This document shows positions 1-9,216 of a stretch of 64,000 nt of DNA, piece by piece. The stretch lies in the NCBI RefSeq assembly GCF_000807925.1, contig NZ_JRVC01000023.1:1-64000 (forward strand), written 5' to 3'. The stretch comes from Novosphingobium subterraneum (GTDB lineage: Bacteria; Pseudomonadota; Alphaproteobacteria; Sphingomonadales; Sphingomonadaceae). The number at the start of each line of letters is the position of its first letter. The stretch's first letter is position 1. Position numbers and translations under genes: made by a program. Under the pieces are notes generated by a model. The model saw only the letters and a program-made list of their open reading frames with translations. It did no database searches and was not told where the DNA came from.

Positions 1-2
1 CC

Positions 3-635
3 CCGCCACCCCCGCCACCCAAGGTCGTGGTCATTCCGCCAAAGCCCAAGGCACCCAATGGCGCTTCGGACAACATCGCGGTTCCGCCAGCCGATGCAAA
101 TGGACTGCGCCAATCGCTGAACCGCAACATCTCGTCGGCCCAGATGGTGTGGAACCTTCGCTCGGCCTACAATGTGGCCGCGCTGAACTGCAACGCCCCG
201 GTCCATGCCGACATCCTGCCCCGCTACAAGGCTTTCCTGACCACGCACAACAAGGTGCTGAACGCGATTAACAAGCGCCTCGATGTCGAATTCAAGGCCA
301 AGTACGGTGCCAAGTTCATCGCTCCGCGTGAGGCTTACATCACGCAGGTGTATAACCACTATGCCCTGCCACCGACGCTTTCGGACTTCTGCGATGCCGT
401 GATGGCGGTCAGCCGCGATGGTGCGGCCGTCAAGTCGGCCGATCTTGAGGCCTTCGCCGTGCGCAGCCTGCCCAATATCGAAGTCGTGTTCGACGACTTC
501 TATCGTCGTTATGAGGTCTATCGCACGGATCTTGCCATCTGGCAGGCCCAGTACGGCAGCCTTGTCAATCCGCCGCAGCAGGCGGTGAAGATCACCGCGG
601 CGCCTGTTCCGGACGGTACTGCCGCCGGGCACTGA
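3..635 (+). CDS. Hypothetical protein, N-terminus truncated by window edge
   Basis: The frame is open to the left edge and begins with a run of six prolines followed by KVVVIPPKPK, so the true start lies outside the window and the GTG at base 27 is not a likely start. About 210 residues are visible. After the Pro/Lys-rich linker comes a region with many aromatic residues and no recognisable catalytic motif, ending in a stop at 633-635. A proline-rich linker before a soluble domain would fit an envelope-spanning or secreted protein, but the N-terminus needed to judge this is missing. I do not recognise the family. It lies on the same strand as the tRNA-Ala that follows 99 bp later. Confidence 0.75.
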   Translation, partial: PPPPPPKVVVIPPKPKAPNGASDNIAVPPADANGLRQSLNRNISSAQMVWNLRSAYNVAALNCNAPVHADILPRYKAFLTTHNKVLNAINKRLDVEFKAKYGAKFIAPREAYITQVYNHYALPPTLSDFCDAVMAVSRDGAAVKSADLEAFAVRSLPNIEVVFDDFYRRYEVYRTDLAIWQAQYGSLVNPPQQAVKITAAPVPDGTAAGH

Positions 636-734
636 GCCGGACTGGACAGGCAAAAAATTTCTTTTCAGTGGGGAGGCGCTGCGCTAATGGCGGCTCTCCC
701 TGCGGTGAGCACACCGTGGGGCGATACCGGGAAC

Positions 735-810
<76 letters not shown>

Positions 811-817
811 GGTATCA

Positions 818-854
818 CCGAACCGCCTGATATGGCAGGCGCCTCGCGGTTCGG
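818..854 (+). repeat. Inverted repeat just after tRNA-Ala
   Basis: CCGAACCGC at 818-826 is exactly complementary to GCGGTTCGG at 846-854, with 19 bases between them. It starts 8 bases after the tRNA 3' end. It may act as a processing or termination hairpin, but no T-run follows, so a Rho-independent terminator is not supported. Confidence 0.5.
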
Positions 855-946
855 CGTTACAAGCTCTCCATGAACGGGTAAAAGGCTCGCTTCCGGGGCG
901 GCGTGTTGCATTTGCTCCGGGCCTGTCATTGGAAACAGTTACCCGC

Positions 947-2005
947 ATGCATTTTCTCGATCAGGCCAAGATCTTCATCCGTTCAGGGCAGGGCGGCCCA
1001 GGCGCGGTCAGCTTCCGGCGCGAGAAGTATGTCGAATACGGCGGTCCCGACGGCGGCAACGGCGGCAAGGGCGGCGACATCATCTTCGAAGCCGTCACCG
1101 GCCTCAACACCCTGATCGACTTCCGCTATACCCAGCACTTCAAGGCGCAGCGAGGCGGTGGCGGCGCGGGCCAGAACCGTACTGGTGCGGGCGGCAACGA
1201 CCTCGTCATCAAGGTGCCGGTCGGCACGCAGGTTCTCGACGACGATCGCGAGACCGTCCTGCTCGACATGACCGAAGTGGGTGTCCAGAAGGTTCTTCTG
1301 CGCGGCGGCGATGGCGGCCGGGGCAATGCCTCGTACAAGTCGTCCACCAATCGTGCGCCCCGCCAGCACGGTCCCGGTTGGCCGGGCGAGGAAATGTACG
1401 TCTGGCTCCGCCTGAAGCTTCTCGCAGACGCTGGCCTTGTCGGCCTGCCCAATGCGGGCAAGTCGACCTTCATCAACCAGATCACCAACACCAAGGCCAA
1501 GGTTGGCGATTACGCCTTCACCACGCTGCGTCCGCAACTGGGCGTCGTGCGCCATCGCAACCGCGAGTTCGTGTTGGCGGACATTCCCGGCCTGATCGAA
1601 GGCGCGGCCGATGGTGCAGGAATTGGCGACCGCTTCCTCGGTCATATCGAACGTTGCCGCGTGCTGATCCACCTCATCGACATCCACAGTGAAACCGATC
1701 CTGTCGAAGCCATGCAGATCGTCGAAGGGGAACTCGAAGCCTACGGTGCCGGGCTCGATGAAAAGCCCCGCCTGATCGCACTCAACAAGATCGATCTTGT
1801 CGATGCCGAACTGGTCAAGGCCTTCACCAAGGAACTGCGCGAGGCAGGCGCAAGCAAGGTCTATCCGATCTCCGGCGCGACCGGGAAGGGCATGGACGCC
1901 TTGCTCGATGCAGTCCTCGAACACCTGCCGCTCGCCACGGCAACCGAGCGGCCGACGGGCGAGGTGGAGGAAGAGGCTGACCAGAAGCCGTGGTCGCCGA
2001 TCTGA
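947..2005 (+). CDS. obgE: GTPase ObgE/CgtA
   Basis: Essential P-loop GTPase that binds the 50S ribosomal subunit and links ribosome assembly to growth and the stringent response. The first ~158 residues form the glycine-rich Obg fold (VEYGGPDGGNGGKGGDI). The G domain follows with G1 GLPNAGKST near residue 166, G3 DIPGL, G4 NKID and G5 SGATG. At 352 aa it has the usual length for alphaproteobacteria. The ATG at 947 is chosen because MHFLDQAKIFIRSG is the canonical Obg N-terminus; an in-frame TTG at 929 adds six residues with no support. proB follows after 70 bp on the same strand, a common neighbourhood. Cytoplasmic. Confidence 0.97.
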   Translation: MHFLDQAKIFIRSGQGGPGAVSFRREKYVEYGGPDGGNGGKGGDIIFEAVTGLNTLIDFRYTQHFKAQRGGGGAGQNRTGAGGNDLVIKVPVGTQVLDDDRETVLLDMTEVGVQKVLLRGGDGGRGNASYKSSTNRAPRQHGPGWPGEEMYVWLRLKLLADAGLVGLPNAGKSTFINQITNTKAKVGDYAFTTLRPQLGVVRHRNREFVLADIPGLIEGAADGAGIGDRFLGHIERCRVLIHLIDIHSETDPVEAMQIVEGELEAYGAGLDEKPRLIALNKIDLVDAELVKAFTKELREAGASKVYPISGATGKGMDALLDAVLEHLPLATATERPTGEVEEEADQKPWSPI

Positions 2006-2075
2006 TCGCCCAAGCGCTCCGCCAGCGGGACTGACAGCCCTTCACGATCCGTCACAATTGCCCTAAGCGGCCCTC

Positions 2076-3209
2076 ATGAAGATCAGCCAGCTTGCCCACC
2101 TGACCGACGCCTCTGCCTGTCCGCGCCTGGTGGTCAAGGTCGGTTCGGCGCTGCTCGTGGGCAAGGACGGTGCGCCGCGGCGTGAATGGCTGTCCGCGCT
2201 GGTTGCCGAAATAGCGGCGGCCCGCGCTGCCGGTCAGGAAGTCATCGTCGTCTCCTCCGGCGCAATTGCCCTGGGCGCCCGCAGGCTCGGCCTTGCCAAG
2301 GGTGGGCGCGGAAGTCTTTCCGATGCGCAGGCTGCGGCCTCGGTCGGCCAGATCGCGCTTGCAGGCCTGTGGGCCGAATTGCTTGCCGCACACGGGCTTG
2401 CTGCGGCACAAATCCTGCTGACGCTTGAGGATCTCGAAGACCGTCGCCGCTACCTTAACGTCACCGCTACGCTCGGGACGCTGCTGGCCGCAGGCGCGGT
2501 ACCGGTGATCAACGAGAACGATTCTGTCGCCACGCAGGAAATCCGCTTCGGCGATAACGACCGCCTTGCCGCCCGCGTCGGACAGGCAGCCGGGGCTTCG
2601 GGCGTCCTGCTGCTGTCCGATATCGACGGGCTGTATGACCGCGATCCCCGCCAACCCGGAGCCGTGCGCATTCCAGTGGTGAAGGGCGTGACGCCCGAAA
2701 TTCATGCCATGGCGACAGGCGGTTCCTCCTCCGGCCTCGGATCGGGTGGCATGACGTCCAAGCTGCAGGCGGCAGAGATTGCCGAACTCGCAGGCATGGC
2801 ACTCGCCATCATCGACGGTCAGCCCGTTTCGCCGATCCACGCTGCCCTGAGCGCCGATCGCGGTACGCTTTTCCTGCCGCGCGGCCGCAAGCAGGCGCGG
2901 AAGGCATGGCTGGGCGGACGCATGCGCATGCGCGGGAGCGTCCATGTCGATGCCGGTGCCGCTGCCGCTCTCGCGCGCGGCTCCAGCCTGCTTGCTGCCG
3001 GCATTCTGCAAGTCGAAGGCGATTTTCAGCGTGGCGATGCCATTGCCGTGATCGCACCCGATGGCCAAACGCTGGCGCGGGGGCTGTCGGAATATGACGC
3101 AGCCGAATGCCTCCGCCTCAAGGGCCATCACAGCCGCGAGCATGAGCAGATTCTTGGCTACGCTCCCCGCTCGGCACTGATCCATCGCGACCAGATGGTG
3201 CTGCTGTAA
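2076..3209 (+). CDS. proB: Glutamate 5-kinase
   Basis: First enzyme of proline synthesis: phosphorylates L-glutamate with ATP to gamma-glutamyl phosphate. The amino-acid-kinase domain covers roughly residues 15-265, with KVGSALL at the start, SSGAIALG, and the NENDSV and FGDNDRLAA substrate-binding motifs, then GSGGMTSKL. A C-terminal PUA domain (about 280-370) is present, giving 377 aa, the usual two-domain length. The stop overlaps the start of the next gene (TAATG), so the two are probably translated together. Feedback inhibition by proline is a family property not visible here. Confidence 0.97.
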   Translation: MKISQLAHLTDASACPRLVVKVGSALLVGKDGAPRREWLSALVAEIAAARAAGQEVIVVSSGAIALGARRLGLAKGGRGSLSDAQAAASVGQIALAGLWAELLAAHGLAAAQILLTLEDLEDRRRYLNVTATLGTLLAAGAVPVINENDSVATQEIRFGDNDRLAARVGQAAGASGVLLLSDIDGLYDRDPRQPGAVRIPVVKGVTPEIHAMATGGSSSGLGSGGMTSKLQAAEIAELAGMALAIIDGQPVSPIHAALSADRGTLFLPRGRKQARKAWLGGRMRMRGSVHVDAGAAAALARGSSLLAAGILQVEGDFQRGDAIAVIAPDGQTLARGLSEYDAAECLRLKGHHSREHEQILGYAPRSALIHRDQMVLL

Positions 3210-4129
3210 TGGCGGCGGAACTGCTGGCGATTACCGGAGCCACCGGCTTCGTCGGCCAAGCCGTGCTCGACTACGCCGCCCGCGCCGGGATCGAGGTCCG
3301 CGCGCTCGCCCGCCGCCCGCAGGATGCCCGCGTCGGCGTCGAGTGGGTTCAGGGTGATCTGGGCGACAAGCGCGCGCTGCAGCGTCTCGTCGGACGTGCG
3401 AGCGTGGTCCTGCATATTGCCGGGGTGGTCAGCGCGCCGGATGAGCAGGGCTTCGAAGATGGCAACGTCTGGGGCACGCTGAATGTGGTCAATGCGGCGC
3501 TGGAAGCCGGCGTCCCGCGCTTCGTCCACGTCTCATCGCTCTCTGCGCGCGAGCCGGACCTGTCGATCTACGGCCGCTCCAAGTTGCGGGGCGAAAAGAT
3601 CGTCAAGGCCAGCAGTCTCGACTGGACGGTGGTACGGCCGCCCGCCGTCTACGGCCCGCGCGATACCGAGATGTTCGAGCTGTTCAAGCTCGCCCGCCGG
3701 GGCATCGTGCCGCTTCCGCCGCAAGGGCATCTCTCGATCATCCACGTTAACGACCTTGCGCGCCTGCTGCTCGCGCTGATTCCGGGCGGCGAGGACGTCA
3801 CGCACCTGACCTTCGAGCCCGATGACGGCACCCCGGGAGGCTGGACCCACAACGATCTCGCCAAGGCCATCGGCATGGCGGTAGGCAGGCGCGCCACCGC
3901 GGTAAACCTCCCCGCCAGCATCCTGCGCCTTGGCGCCAAGCTTGACGCCACGTTCCGTGGAAAGGGCGCCAAGCTCACGCTCGATCGCGTCGGCTACATG
4001 TGTCACCCCGATTGGCGCGCCGGCGAGGGCAATCAGCCGCCTCCCGGACTCTGGCTGCCGCAGGTCGAAACGGCAATGGGCTTGCATGCCACCGCCGCGT
4101 GGTATCGCGAGGCCGGCTGGCTCAAATGA
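3209..4129 (+). CDS. NAD(P)-dependent epimerase/dehydratase (extended SDR)
   Basis: 306-aa Rossmann-fold protein beginning AELLAITGATGFVGQAV, where TGATGFVG is the dinucleotide-binding glycine motif of extended short-chain dehydrogenases. The catalytic pattern is present: Ser in HVSSLSA, and Tyr/Lys in IYGRSKLRGEK (YxxxK). WTVVRPPAVYGPRD is typical of the nucleotide-sugar epimerase / complex I NDUFA9-like branch. The start ATG shares one base with the stop of proB, so it is probably co-translated. The substrate cannot be named from sequence. A role in sugar-nucleotide or isoprenoid metabolism is possible, and a link to proline synthesis is not implied. Confidence 0.85.
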   Translation: MAAELLAITGATGFVGQAVLDYAARAGIEVRALARRPQDARVGVEWVQGDLGDKRALQRLVGRASVVLHIAGVVSAPDEQGFEDGNVWGTLNVVNAALEAGVPRFVHVSSLSAREPDLSIYGRSKLRGEKIVKASSLDWTVVRPPAVYGPRDTEMFELFKLARRGIVPLPPQGHLSIIHVNDLARLLLALIPGGEDVTHLTFEPDDGTPGGWTHNDLAKAIGMAVGRRATAVNLPASILRLGAKLDATFRGKGAKLTLDRVGYMCHPDWRAGEGNQPPPGLWLPQVETAMGLHATAAWYREAGWLK

Positions 4130-4331
4130 ATGTCGGGGCCCGTGCGCACTGTTTGACAAGTTTGGTCTGACCCTCGTTTCCGAACCGGGATCTGCGCCAA
4201 AGACCACCCCGGCATCTTTCCTGCGCGTGGCCAATTGACGAGACGGATATCGCACTGCGCTTGCAGTCTCCGCGAAATAATGGTCACTTGTCATCTCGCG
4301 TTGGTCACGCGGAAAGACTTGGGGGAAAATC

Positions 4332-4772
4332 ATGGAATGGATGCTGATGCCGTATCGCCGTTACGCGGAATTTTCCGGTCGGTCCCGGCGAAAGGAATAC
4401 TGGATGTTCACCCTGTTCACGGTGATCGTCTATGCCTTGATTGCGGCTTTCATGTTTGCCGGCGGCCTTGGTACAGCGCTTTCCGGCGTCGAGGACCCTC
4501 AGTTCGGAGTTTCGTTCTGGATCGGCGCCGTCTTGATGGTGTTCTTTCTCGGTACTCTTGTGCCGGGCATCGCAGTGATCGTGCGCCGCTTGCATGATCG
4601 CGACATGTCTGGCTGGTGGTATCTCGGTTTCATCGTGCTGGGCATGATCCCGTTCGTGGGTTGGATTGCCAGCATCGCGTTTCTCGTCATCCTGTGCCTG
4701 CCGGGCACCGCAGGCTTGAACCGCTTTGGCGATGATCCGAAGAACCCGGCTGGTTACGACGTGTTCGGCTGA
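4332..4772 (+). CDS. DUF805 membrane protein (copy 1)
   Basis: 146 aa. It opens MEWMLMPYRRYAEFSGRSRRKEYW, the DUF805 signature (RYxxFxGRSxRxEYW), and has three or four hydrophobic segments, the basic loop VRRLHDRDMSGWW and the C-terminal NRFGDDPKNP that recurs in this family. It is an inner-membrane protein of unknown function. A paralog starts 22 bp downstream with the same start, loop and tail motifs, so this is a tandem duplication. The upstream 200 bp holds no gene. Confidence 0.85.
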   Translation: MEWMLMPYRRYAEFSGRSRRKEYWMFTLFTVIVYALIAAFMFAGGLGTALSGVEDPQFGVSFWIGAVLMVFFLGTLVPGIAVIVRRLHDRDMSGWWYLGFIVLGMIPFVGWIASIAFLVILCLPGTAGLNRFGDDPKNPAGYDVFG

Positions 4773-4794
4773 CCCAACGCAAGGGGCTTTCGCG

Positions 4795-5211
4795 ATGAAC
4801 TGGATGATCCTGCCCTATCGCCGCTATGCCGAATTCACGGGGCGCTCTCGGCGCAGGGAGTACTGGAGCTTCGCGCTGTTCTATGTGTTGGTGATGATCG
4901 TGCTGAACGCGGTTTTCGGCACCAATGAGGTGACGCGAGGCGAGGGGGCGTTTGTCTATGGTTCCCGGCTCGTGGGGGCCGGGGGATGGATCGGCGGGTT
5001 GTTCTGGCTCACCTCCATCGTTCCGGGCCTTGCCGTGTCGGTGCGGCGCCTTCACGATCAGGACCGCACGGGTTGGCTCCTGCTGCTTTGGCTCATTCCG
5101 TTGTTGGGCTGGTTCGCGCTGCTCGTCCTGATGTGCCTCGAGGGCACGCGTGGCCCCAACCGCTTCGGACCTGATCCCAAGAACCCGACGCCAGCGGACG
5201 TATTCTCCTAA
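4795..5211 (+). CDS. DUF805 membrane protein (copy 2)
   Basis: 138 aa beginning MNWMILPYRRYAEFTGRSRR, nearly the same N-terminus as the preceding gene, with VRRLHDQDRTGW and NRFGPDPKNP also kept. The start at 4795 follows AAGGGGCTTTCGCG and matches its neighbour; an upstream in-frame ATG at 4726 would overlap the neighbour and adds non-homologous residues. Probably an integral inner-membrane protein with about four helices. Function unknown. The 3' end overlaps the stop of the convergent ABC permease by 4 bases. Confidence 0.83.
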   Translation: MNWMILPYRRYAEFTGRSRRREYWSFALFYVLVMIVLNAVFGTNEVTRGEGAFVYGSRLVGAGGWIGGLFWLTSIVPGLAVSVRRLHDQDRTGWLLLLWLIPLLGWFALLVLMCLEGTRGPNRFGPDPKNPTPADVFS

Positions 5212-7745
5212 AGCTCGCGCAGCACTTGTGCCGGTCGGGTTCGCAGCAGCCCGACCGAGCCGGTGATCGCCAGCACCATCACCAGCGCCACGCCAGCGCC
5301 CAGCACGCCAAGGATGCGCGGCCAGTCGGGCAGCCAGTCGAACTCGAACAGCAGCACGATCACGCCCCAGGCCACCCCTGTGCCCAGCACCAGCGCCACG
5401 CCCGCCAGAAGCGCGCTGAGCAGCCCGTATTCGGCCACGAGAAGCACCAGCAATTGCCTGCGGCTTGCTCCCAGCACGCGCAGGATGACGTTGTCGTAGG
5501 TCTTGCGTTCGCGCGCGGCGGCAATTGCGCCTGCCAGCACGGCCATCCCGGCAAGGATCGCCACGCTCGCCGCAGCAAGGATGGCCGCTCCCATCTGCGA
5601 CAGGATCTCGCGCGCCTGACCCAGCACCGGCCCGATTTCGATCACCGAGCTTGAAGGCAGGGCCTTGACCAACCCGCCAAGGATCGCTCGGCGCACGTCC
5701 GGTGTCTTCGCGCCTTCCGGCAGGCTGATCGTGGCAGCCAGATTGTGCGGAGCATCGGCAATGGCGTTGGGGCTGAACACCAGCACATAGTTGAAGCCCA
5801 TGTTCTCCCAGTCGATCCGGCGGAACGAGGCGATCTTCGCACTGCGCTCAACGCCAAGGATCGAGACCGCGATACGGTCGCCCAGCTTCAGCCCGAGCGC
5901 CTCGCGCAGGTCGTCGTCAACCGACACCAATGGCTCGCCAGAATAGGCCTTGGACCACCATTCACCTGCGGTGAGCACATTGCCTTCGGGCACTTCGTCG
6001 GCATAGGTCAGCCCGCGGTCGCCGCGCAGGGGCCAGGCATTCTCCGGAATTTCCTTGAGATCGGCGACCCGAGTCATCGCATCCGCTGGTCCATAGGCAA
6101 CGATCGACCCGCGCAGGGCAGGGACCTTGCGGACTGCCGCATCAGGCGCGGCGCGCTGCACGATCCGGTCGAACTCCGCAGTCCTTCCCTGGGGCAAGTC
6201 GAGCACGAAGTAGTCGGGCGCCCGGTTCGGCACCCGCAGCGCGATGTTGCCGTCCAGACTGGTCTGTACGCCTGCCAGCAGAACGAAGGCGGCAAGCCCG
6301 AAGCCCAGTGCCACAACCAGAGCCGAAGTCTGCGCTCCCGGCCGATGCAGATTGGCCAGCGCCATCCGCGCAATCGCACCCCTGGGCCGGGGCAGCATTG
6401 CCGCCAGCCGTTGCAGCCCCCAACCGAGGGCGGACAGCAGGAGGAACAGCGCCGCCGCGCCGGCCAGAAATCCGGCGGCGAGCAGCTTCTGCGGTGCGGT
6501 CAGCACCGCCAGCGCCACGATCCCGCCAAGCCCGAGCGCGACCGGCAGCGCCGCGCCCTTCCAGCCGCCCGCCAACGGACTGACCCGCGCCCGCATCAGC
6601 GCCATCGCCGGAAAGGCCTTGGCCCGGGCCAAGGGCGGCGCGGCGAAAGTCAGCGCAATCAAGGCGCCATAGGCCGCTGCGATCGCCAGAGCGCCCCAAT
6701 CAAGTACGAAGCCGGCCTCGATCGGCAGAAGGCCTTCCAGCGCCTTGCCGATCAACGGCGTGATGCTCACCCCGATCACCAGTCCGCCAAGAATCGCAAG
6801 AGACGCAGCGGCGGCCAGCTGCAGCAGATAGATCCGCGCAATGTCCCGGCTCGAAGCGCCGAGGATCTTGAGCGTCGCGATGCTCCCGCGCCGCCCTTCG
6901 AGGTAGGAGTTCACCCCATTGCCGATGCCGATCCCGGCAATCGCCAGCGCCGCCAGCGCCACCAGCACCAGAAACTGCCCCATGCGCGAGACGAAGCGGT
7001 CCAACCCCGGCGAGGCCTTGTCGCGCGTCCGCACCTCATAGCCGGCCAGCGGAAACTGCGCCTTTATCCTCTCGCCGAGCGCCACAGCGTCGGCGCCCGC
7101 CGGCAGCCGTACGCGCAGCTTGGTCCGCACCATCGATCCCGGCTGCACCAGCTTCGAAGCATCGAGCGCTGCCTTGCTGACAATCACCGTCGGCCCCAGC
7201 GAAAAGCCCTCTGCCAGCCGATCCGGCTCGGACCCGATGACCCCGCCGACACGAAGCTCGACCTCGCCCACGCGCAGCTTGTCACCGATCTTTACGCCGA
7301 GCCGGTCCGCCACGCCCGGCGCAATCCATGCCGCCATGCCTTCCGGCGCGCCCGCCACCTTGCCGCCTTCCAGCGTGAACCGCCCATAGAGCGGCCACTT
7401 GGCATCGACCGCCTTCAATTCGACAGGCGTCGTGCGCGTATCGTCATCCGGCACCCGCGCCATTGCCTGCAATCGCGCGCCTTCGGAAATGTCGCCCATC
7501 GCGGCGATGGCGGCCCGCTCCTCCGCCGAGGGCTGGCGCGCCGCCAAGGTGAATTCGAGATCTGCGCCCAGCATCTCCCGCCCGCGGGTCGCCAGTTCGC
7601 GCTCGATCGCGCCCGTCAGGGTGCCTATCGCCGAGAGCGCCGCCGTGCCCAGCACCAGGCAGACCAGCAACAGCCGCAAGCCCTTGAATCGCCAATCCAG
7701 CCCGCGTCGCGCCAACGCCCATGCGGCGCCCCACGAAAGGTTCAC
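5208..7745 (-). CDS. ABC transporter permease, FtsX/YbbP-like
   Basis: About 845 aa. It has one N-terminal helix, a large extracytoplasmic domain, three clustered helices, then a second similar half. This is the two-FtsX-domain architecture of YbbP/LolC-like permeases. It pairs with the ATPase gene that ends at 7742. The GTG at 7745 is preferred because it overlaps the ATPase stop (GTGA); the longest frame starts at 7799 and would overlap that gene by 58 bases. With the neighbouring TesA-like lipoprotein it reproduces the ybbA-ybbP/tesA cluster of many proteobacteria. A function in moving lipid or lipoprotein out of the inner membrane is inferred from related permeases only. Confidence 0.88.
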   Translation of the reverse strand: MNLSWGAAWALARRGLDWRFKGLRLLLVCLVLGTAALSAIGTLTGAIERELATRGREMLGADLEFTLAARQPSAEERAAIAAMGDISEGARLQAMARVPDDDTRTTPVELKAVDAKWPLYGRFTLEGGKVAGAPEGMAAWIAPGVADRLGVKIGDKLRVGEVELRVGGVIGSEPDRLAEGFSLGPTVIVSKAALDASKLVQPGSMVRTKLRVRLPAGADAVALGERIKAQFPLAGYEVRTRDKASPGLDRFVSRMGQFLVLVALAALAIAGIGIGNGVNSYLEGRRGSIATLKILGASSRDIARIYLLQLAAAASLAILGGLVIGVSITPLIGKALEGLLPIEAGFVLDWGALAIAAAYGALIALTFAAPPLARAKAFPAMALMRARVSPLAGGWKGAALPVALGLGGIVALAVLTAPQKLLAAGFLAGAAALFLLLSALGWGLQRLAAMLPRPRGAIARMALANLHRPGAQTSALVVALGFGLAAFVLLAGVQTSLDGNIALRVPNRAPDYFVLDLPQGRTAEFDRIVQRAAPDAAVRKVPALRGSIVAYGPADAMTRVADLKEIPENAWPLRGDRGLTYADEVPEGNVLTAGEWWSKAYSGEPLVSVDDDLREALGLKLGDRIAVSILGVERSAKIASFRRIDWENMGFNYVLVFSPNAIADAPHNLAATISLPEGAKTPDVRRAILGGLVKALPSSSVIEIGPVLGQAREILSQMGAAILAAASVAILAGMAVLAGAIAAARERKTYDNVILRVLGASRRQLLVLLVAEYGLLSALLAGVALVLGTGVAWGVIVLLFEFDWLPDWPRILGVLGAGVALVMVLAITGSVGLLRTRPAQVLREL

Positions 7746-8449
7746 GAAGCCTTGTCCGAAGCGATCTGCCCATCGGCCAGCCGCACGATCCGCCTGCACC
7801 GTGCCGCCAGGGCTTCGTCATGGGTGACCATGATGAAGGTCGCACCGGCCTGCGCCGCGCGCGCGAACAGCAGGTCGGCCACCGCCTCGCCGGTCGCATG
7901 ATCGAGATTGCCGGTCGGCTCGTCGGCAAACAGGATGGCAGGGCTCGGCGCGAGTGCCCGCGCAATCGCCACGCGCTGCTGCTCTCCGCCCGAAAGCTGC
8001 GCCGGATAGTGGTGCAGGCGATGGCCCAGCCCGACAGCCACCAATTCGGCTTCGGCCCGCGCCATGGCATCGACCTGACCCGCCAGCTCCAGCGGCGTCG
8101 CCACGTTTTCCAGCGCGGTCATTGTCGGCAGAAGGTGGAAGGCCTGAAGCACGATGCCAATCCGCCCGCGCCGCGCGGCGGCCAGGCCGTCCTCGTCCAG
8201 TACAGTGAAATCCGCACCGGCCACATTGAGCGACCCGCCGCTTGCCCGCTCCAGCCCGGACAGGATCGCAAGCAGCGATGACTTGCCTGAACCCGATGGC
8301 CCCAGCAGCGCCAAGGTCTCGCCTGCTGCCACGGTCAGGTCGATGCCACGGAGGATTTGCACCTGCGCTTCCCCGGTGCCGAGAGAGAGGGTGAGGGCGG
8401 ATGCGGCGATTACCGGCGCCGATGAACTTGAAAGGGGGGTGCTTGTCAC
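7742..8449 (-). CDS. ABC transporter ATP-binding protein, YbbA-like
   Basis: ATPase subunit of the exporter encoded by the next gene. The Walker A motif is GPSGSGKSS, the signature is LSGGEQQRVAIARAL, Walker B is AILFADEP, and the switch histidine sits in MVTHD. It belongs to the LolD/MacB-type subfamily. The start is uncertain. The longest frame begins with TTG at 8485 inside a palindrome; GTG at 8449 has a purine-rich GTGAGG just upstream and is preferred, and GTG at 8458 is also possible. It overlaps the permease start by 4 bases, so the two subunits are coupled. Confidence 0.9.
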   Translation of the reverse strand: MTSTPLSSSSAPVIAASALTLSLGTGEAQVQILRGIDLTVAAGETLALLGPSGSGKSSLLAILSGLERASGGSLNVAGADFTVLDEDGLAAARRGRIGIVLQAFHLLPTMTALENVATPLELAGQVDAMARAEAELVAVGLGHRLHHYPAQLSGGEQQRVAIARALAPSPAILFADEPTGNLDHATGEAVADLLFARAAQAGATFIMVTHDEALAARCRRIVRLADGQIASDKAS

Positions 8450-8470
8450 AGGCCTCACGTGGCATAGATT

Positions 8471-8487
8471 GGTTGCAGCGTGCAACC
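8471..8487. promoter_or_regulatory. Perfect palindrome between divergent ybbA-like and tesA-like genes
   Basis: GGTTGCA-GCG-TGCAACC: two 7-bp arms in perfect inverted symmetry around 3 bases. It lies about 30 bp upstream of the lipoprotein ATG and about 22 bp upstream of the preferred ATPase start. The position suits an operator for both genes. The binding protein is unknown. Confidence 0.45.
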
Positions 8488-8517
8488 GGCACTTGGGGGC
8501 GCGCTAATGGAGTTTCA

Positions 8518-9213
8518 ATGCGCCGCTTCGCTCATGCCGCCACCCTTGTTCTCGCCGCCTGCTCGCCAGAGAAGGCCCCCGAACCAGCTGCCACCCCTAC
8601 CGCATCGGCATCCGCACAGGCGCCGGCACCTGTCCCGGCCGATGCCCCTGTCATACTGGCATTCGGCGACAGCCTTTACGCCGGCTACCAGCTCAACCCG
8701 GGTGAGGGCTATCCGCCGCGGCTGGAAGCGGCGCTCAATGCAGGGGGCGTGCCCGCCAAGGTCGTCAATGCGGGCGTCTCGGGCGATACGACTGCAGCGG
8801 CCCTCCAGCGCCTGCAGTTCACGCTCGATAACCAGCCGGTCAAACCCACCCTCGCGCTCGTCGGCCTCGGCGGCAACGACATGCTGCGCGGGCTGCCCCC
8901 GGCCGAGACGCGCGCCAACCTTGATGCGATCCTGACCGAGTTCGACAAGCGCGATATTCCGGTGGTGCTGACGGGAATGCTCGCCGCTCCCAATCTGGGC
9001 GCGGACTACCAGAAGCAATTCAACCCGATCTGGCCTGATCTCGCGAAGAAGCACAATGCAGGCCTGGTCCCGTTCTTCCTTGCGCCCGTCCTCGGCAACA
9101 AGGATCTGATGCTGGAAGACAATGTCCACCCGAACGCCCGAGGCGTCGACAAGATCGTCGCAGAGACAAGGGATCAGGTGGCAAAGGCGCTGAAAGCGGC
9201 CACGGTTAAGTAG
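8518..9213 (+). CDS. tesA: TesA-like SGNH hydrolase (arylesterase), predicted lipoprotein
   Basis: 231 aa. The N-terminus MRRFAHAATLVLAAC is a short lipoprotein signal with lipobox LAAC, so the enzyme is predicted to be lipid-anchored after a Pro/Ala-rich linker. The SGNH hydrolase blocks are visible: ILAFGDSLYAGY (nucleophile Ser), NAGVSGDTT (Gly), GLGGND (Asn) and DNVHPNARG (Asp/His pair). This is the family of multifunctional acyl-CoA thioesterase I / lysophospholipase / arylesterase. It is divergent from the ABC exporter genes, as in many proteobacteria. The start at 8518 is preferred over an upstream in-frame ATG because it creates the lipoprotein signal and follows GGAG. Substrate unknown. 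Confidence 0.9.
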   Translation: MRRFAHAATLVLAACSPEKAPEPAATPTASASAQAPAPVPADAPVILAFGDSLYAGYQLNPGEGYPPRLEAALNAGGVPAKVVNAGVSGDTTAAALQRLQFTLDNQPVKPTLALVGLGGNDMLRGLPPAETRANLDAILTEFDKRDIPVVLTGMLAAPNLGADYQKQFNPIWPDLAKKHNAGLVPFFLAPVLGNKDLMLEDNVHPNARGVDKIVAETRDQVAKALKAATVK

Positions 9214-9216
9214 CGA

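Noticed and set aside
3..635. GTG at 27 as the start of the first gene
   Set aside because: The Pro-rich frame continues upstream to the window edge, so the start is outside.
5745..7901. 718-codon plus-strand frame opposite the FtsX-like permease
   Set aside because: Arg/Gln/Pro-rich composition with no motif, wholly antisense to a gene with clear domains and a partner ATPase.
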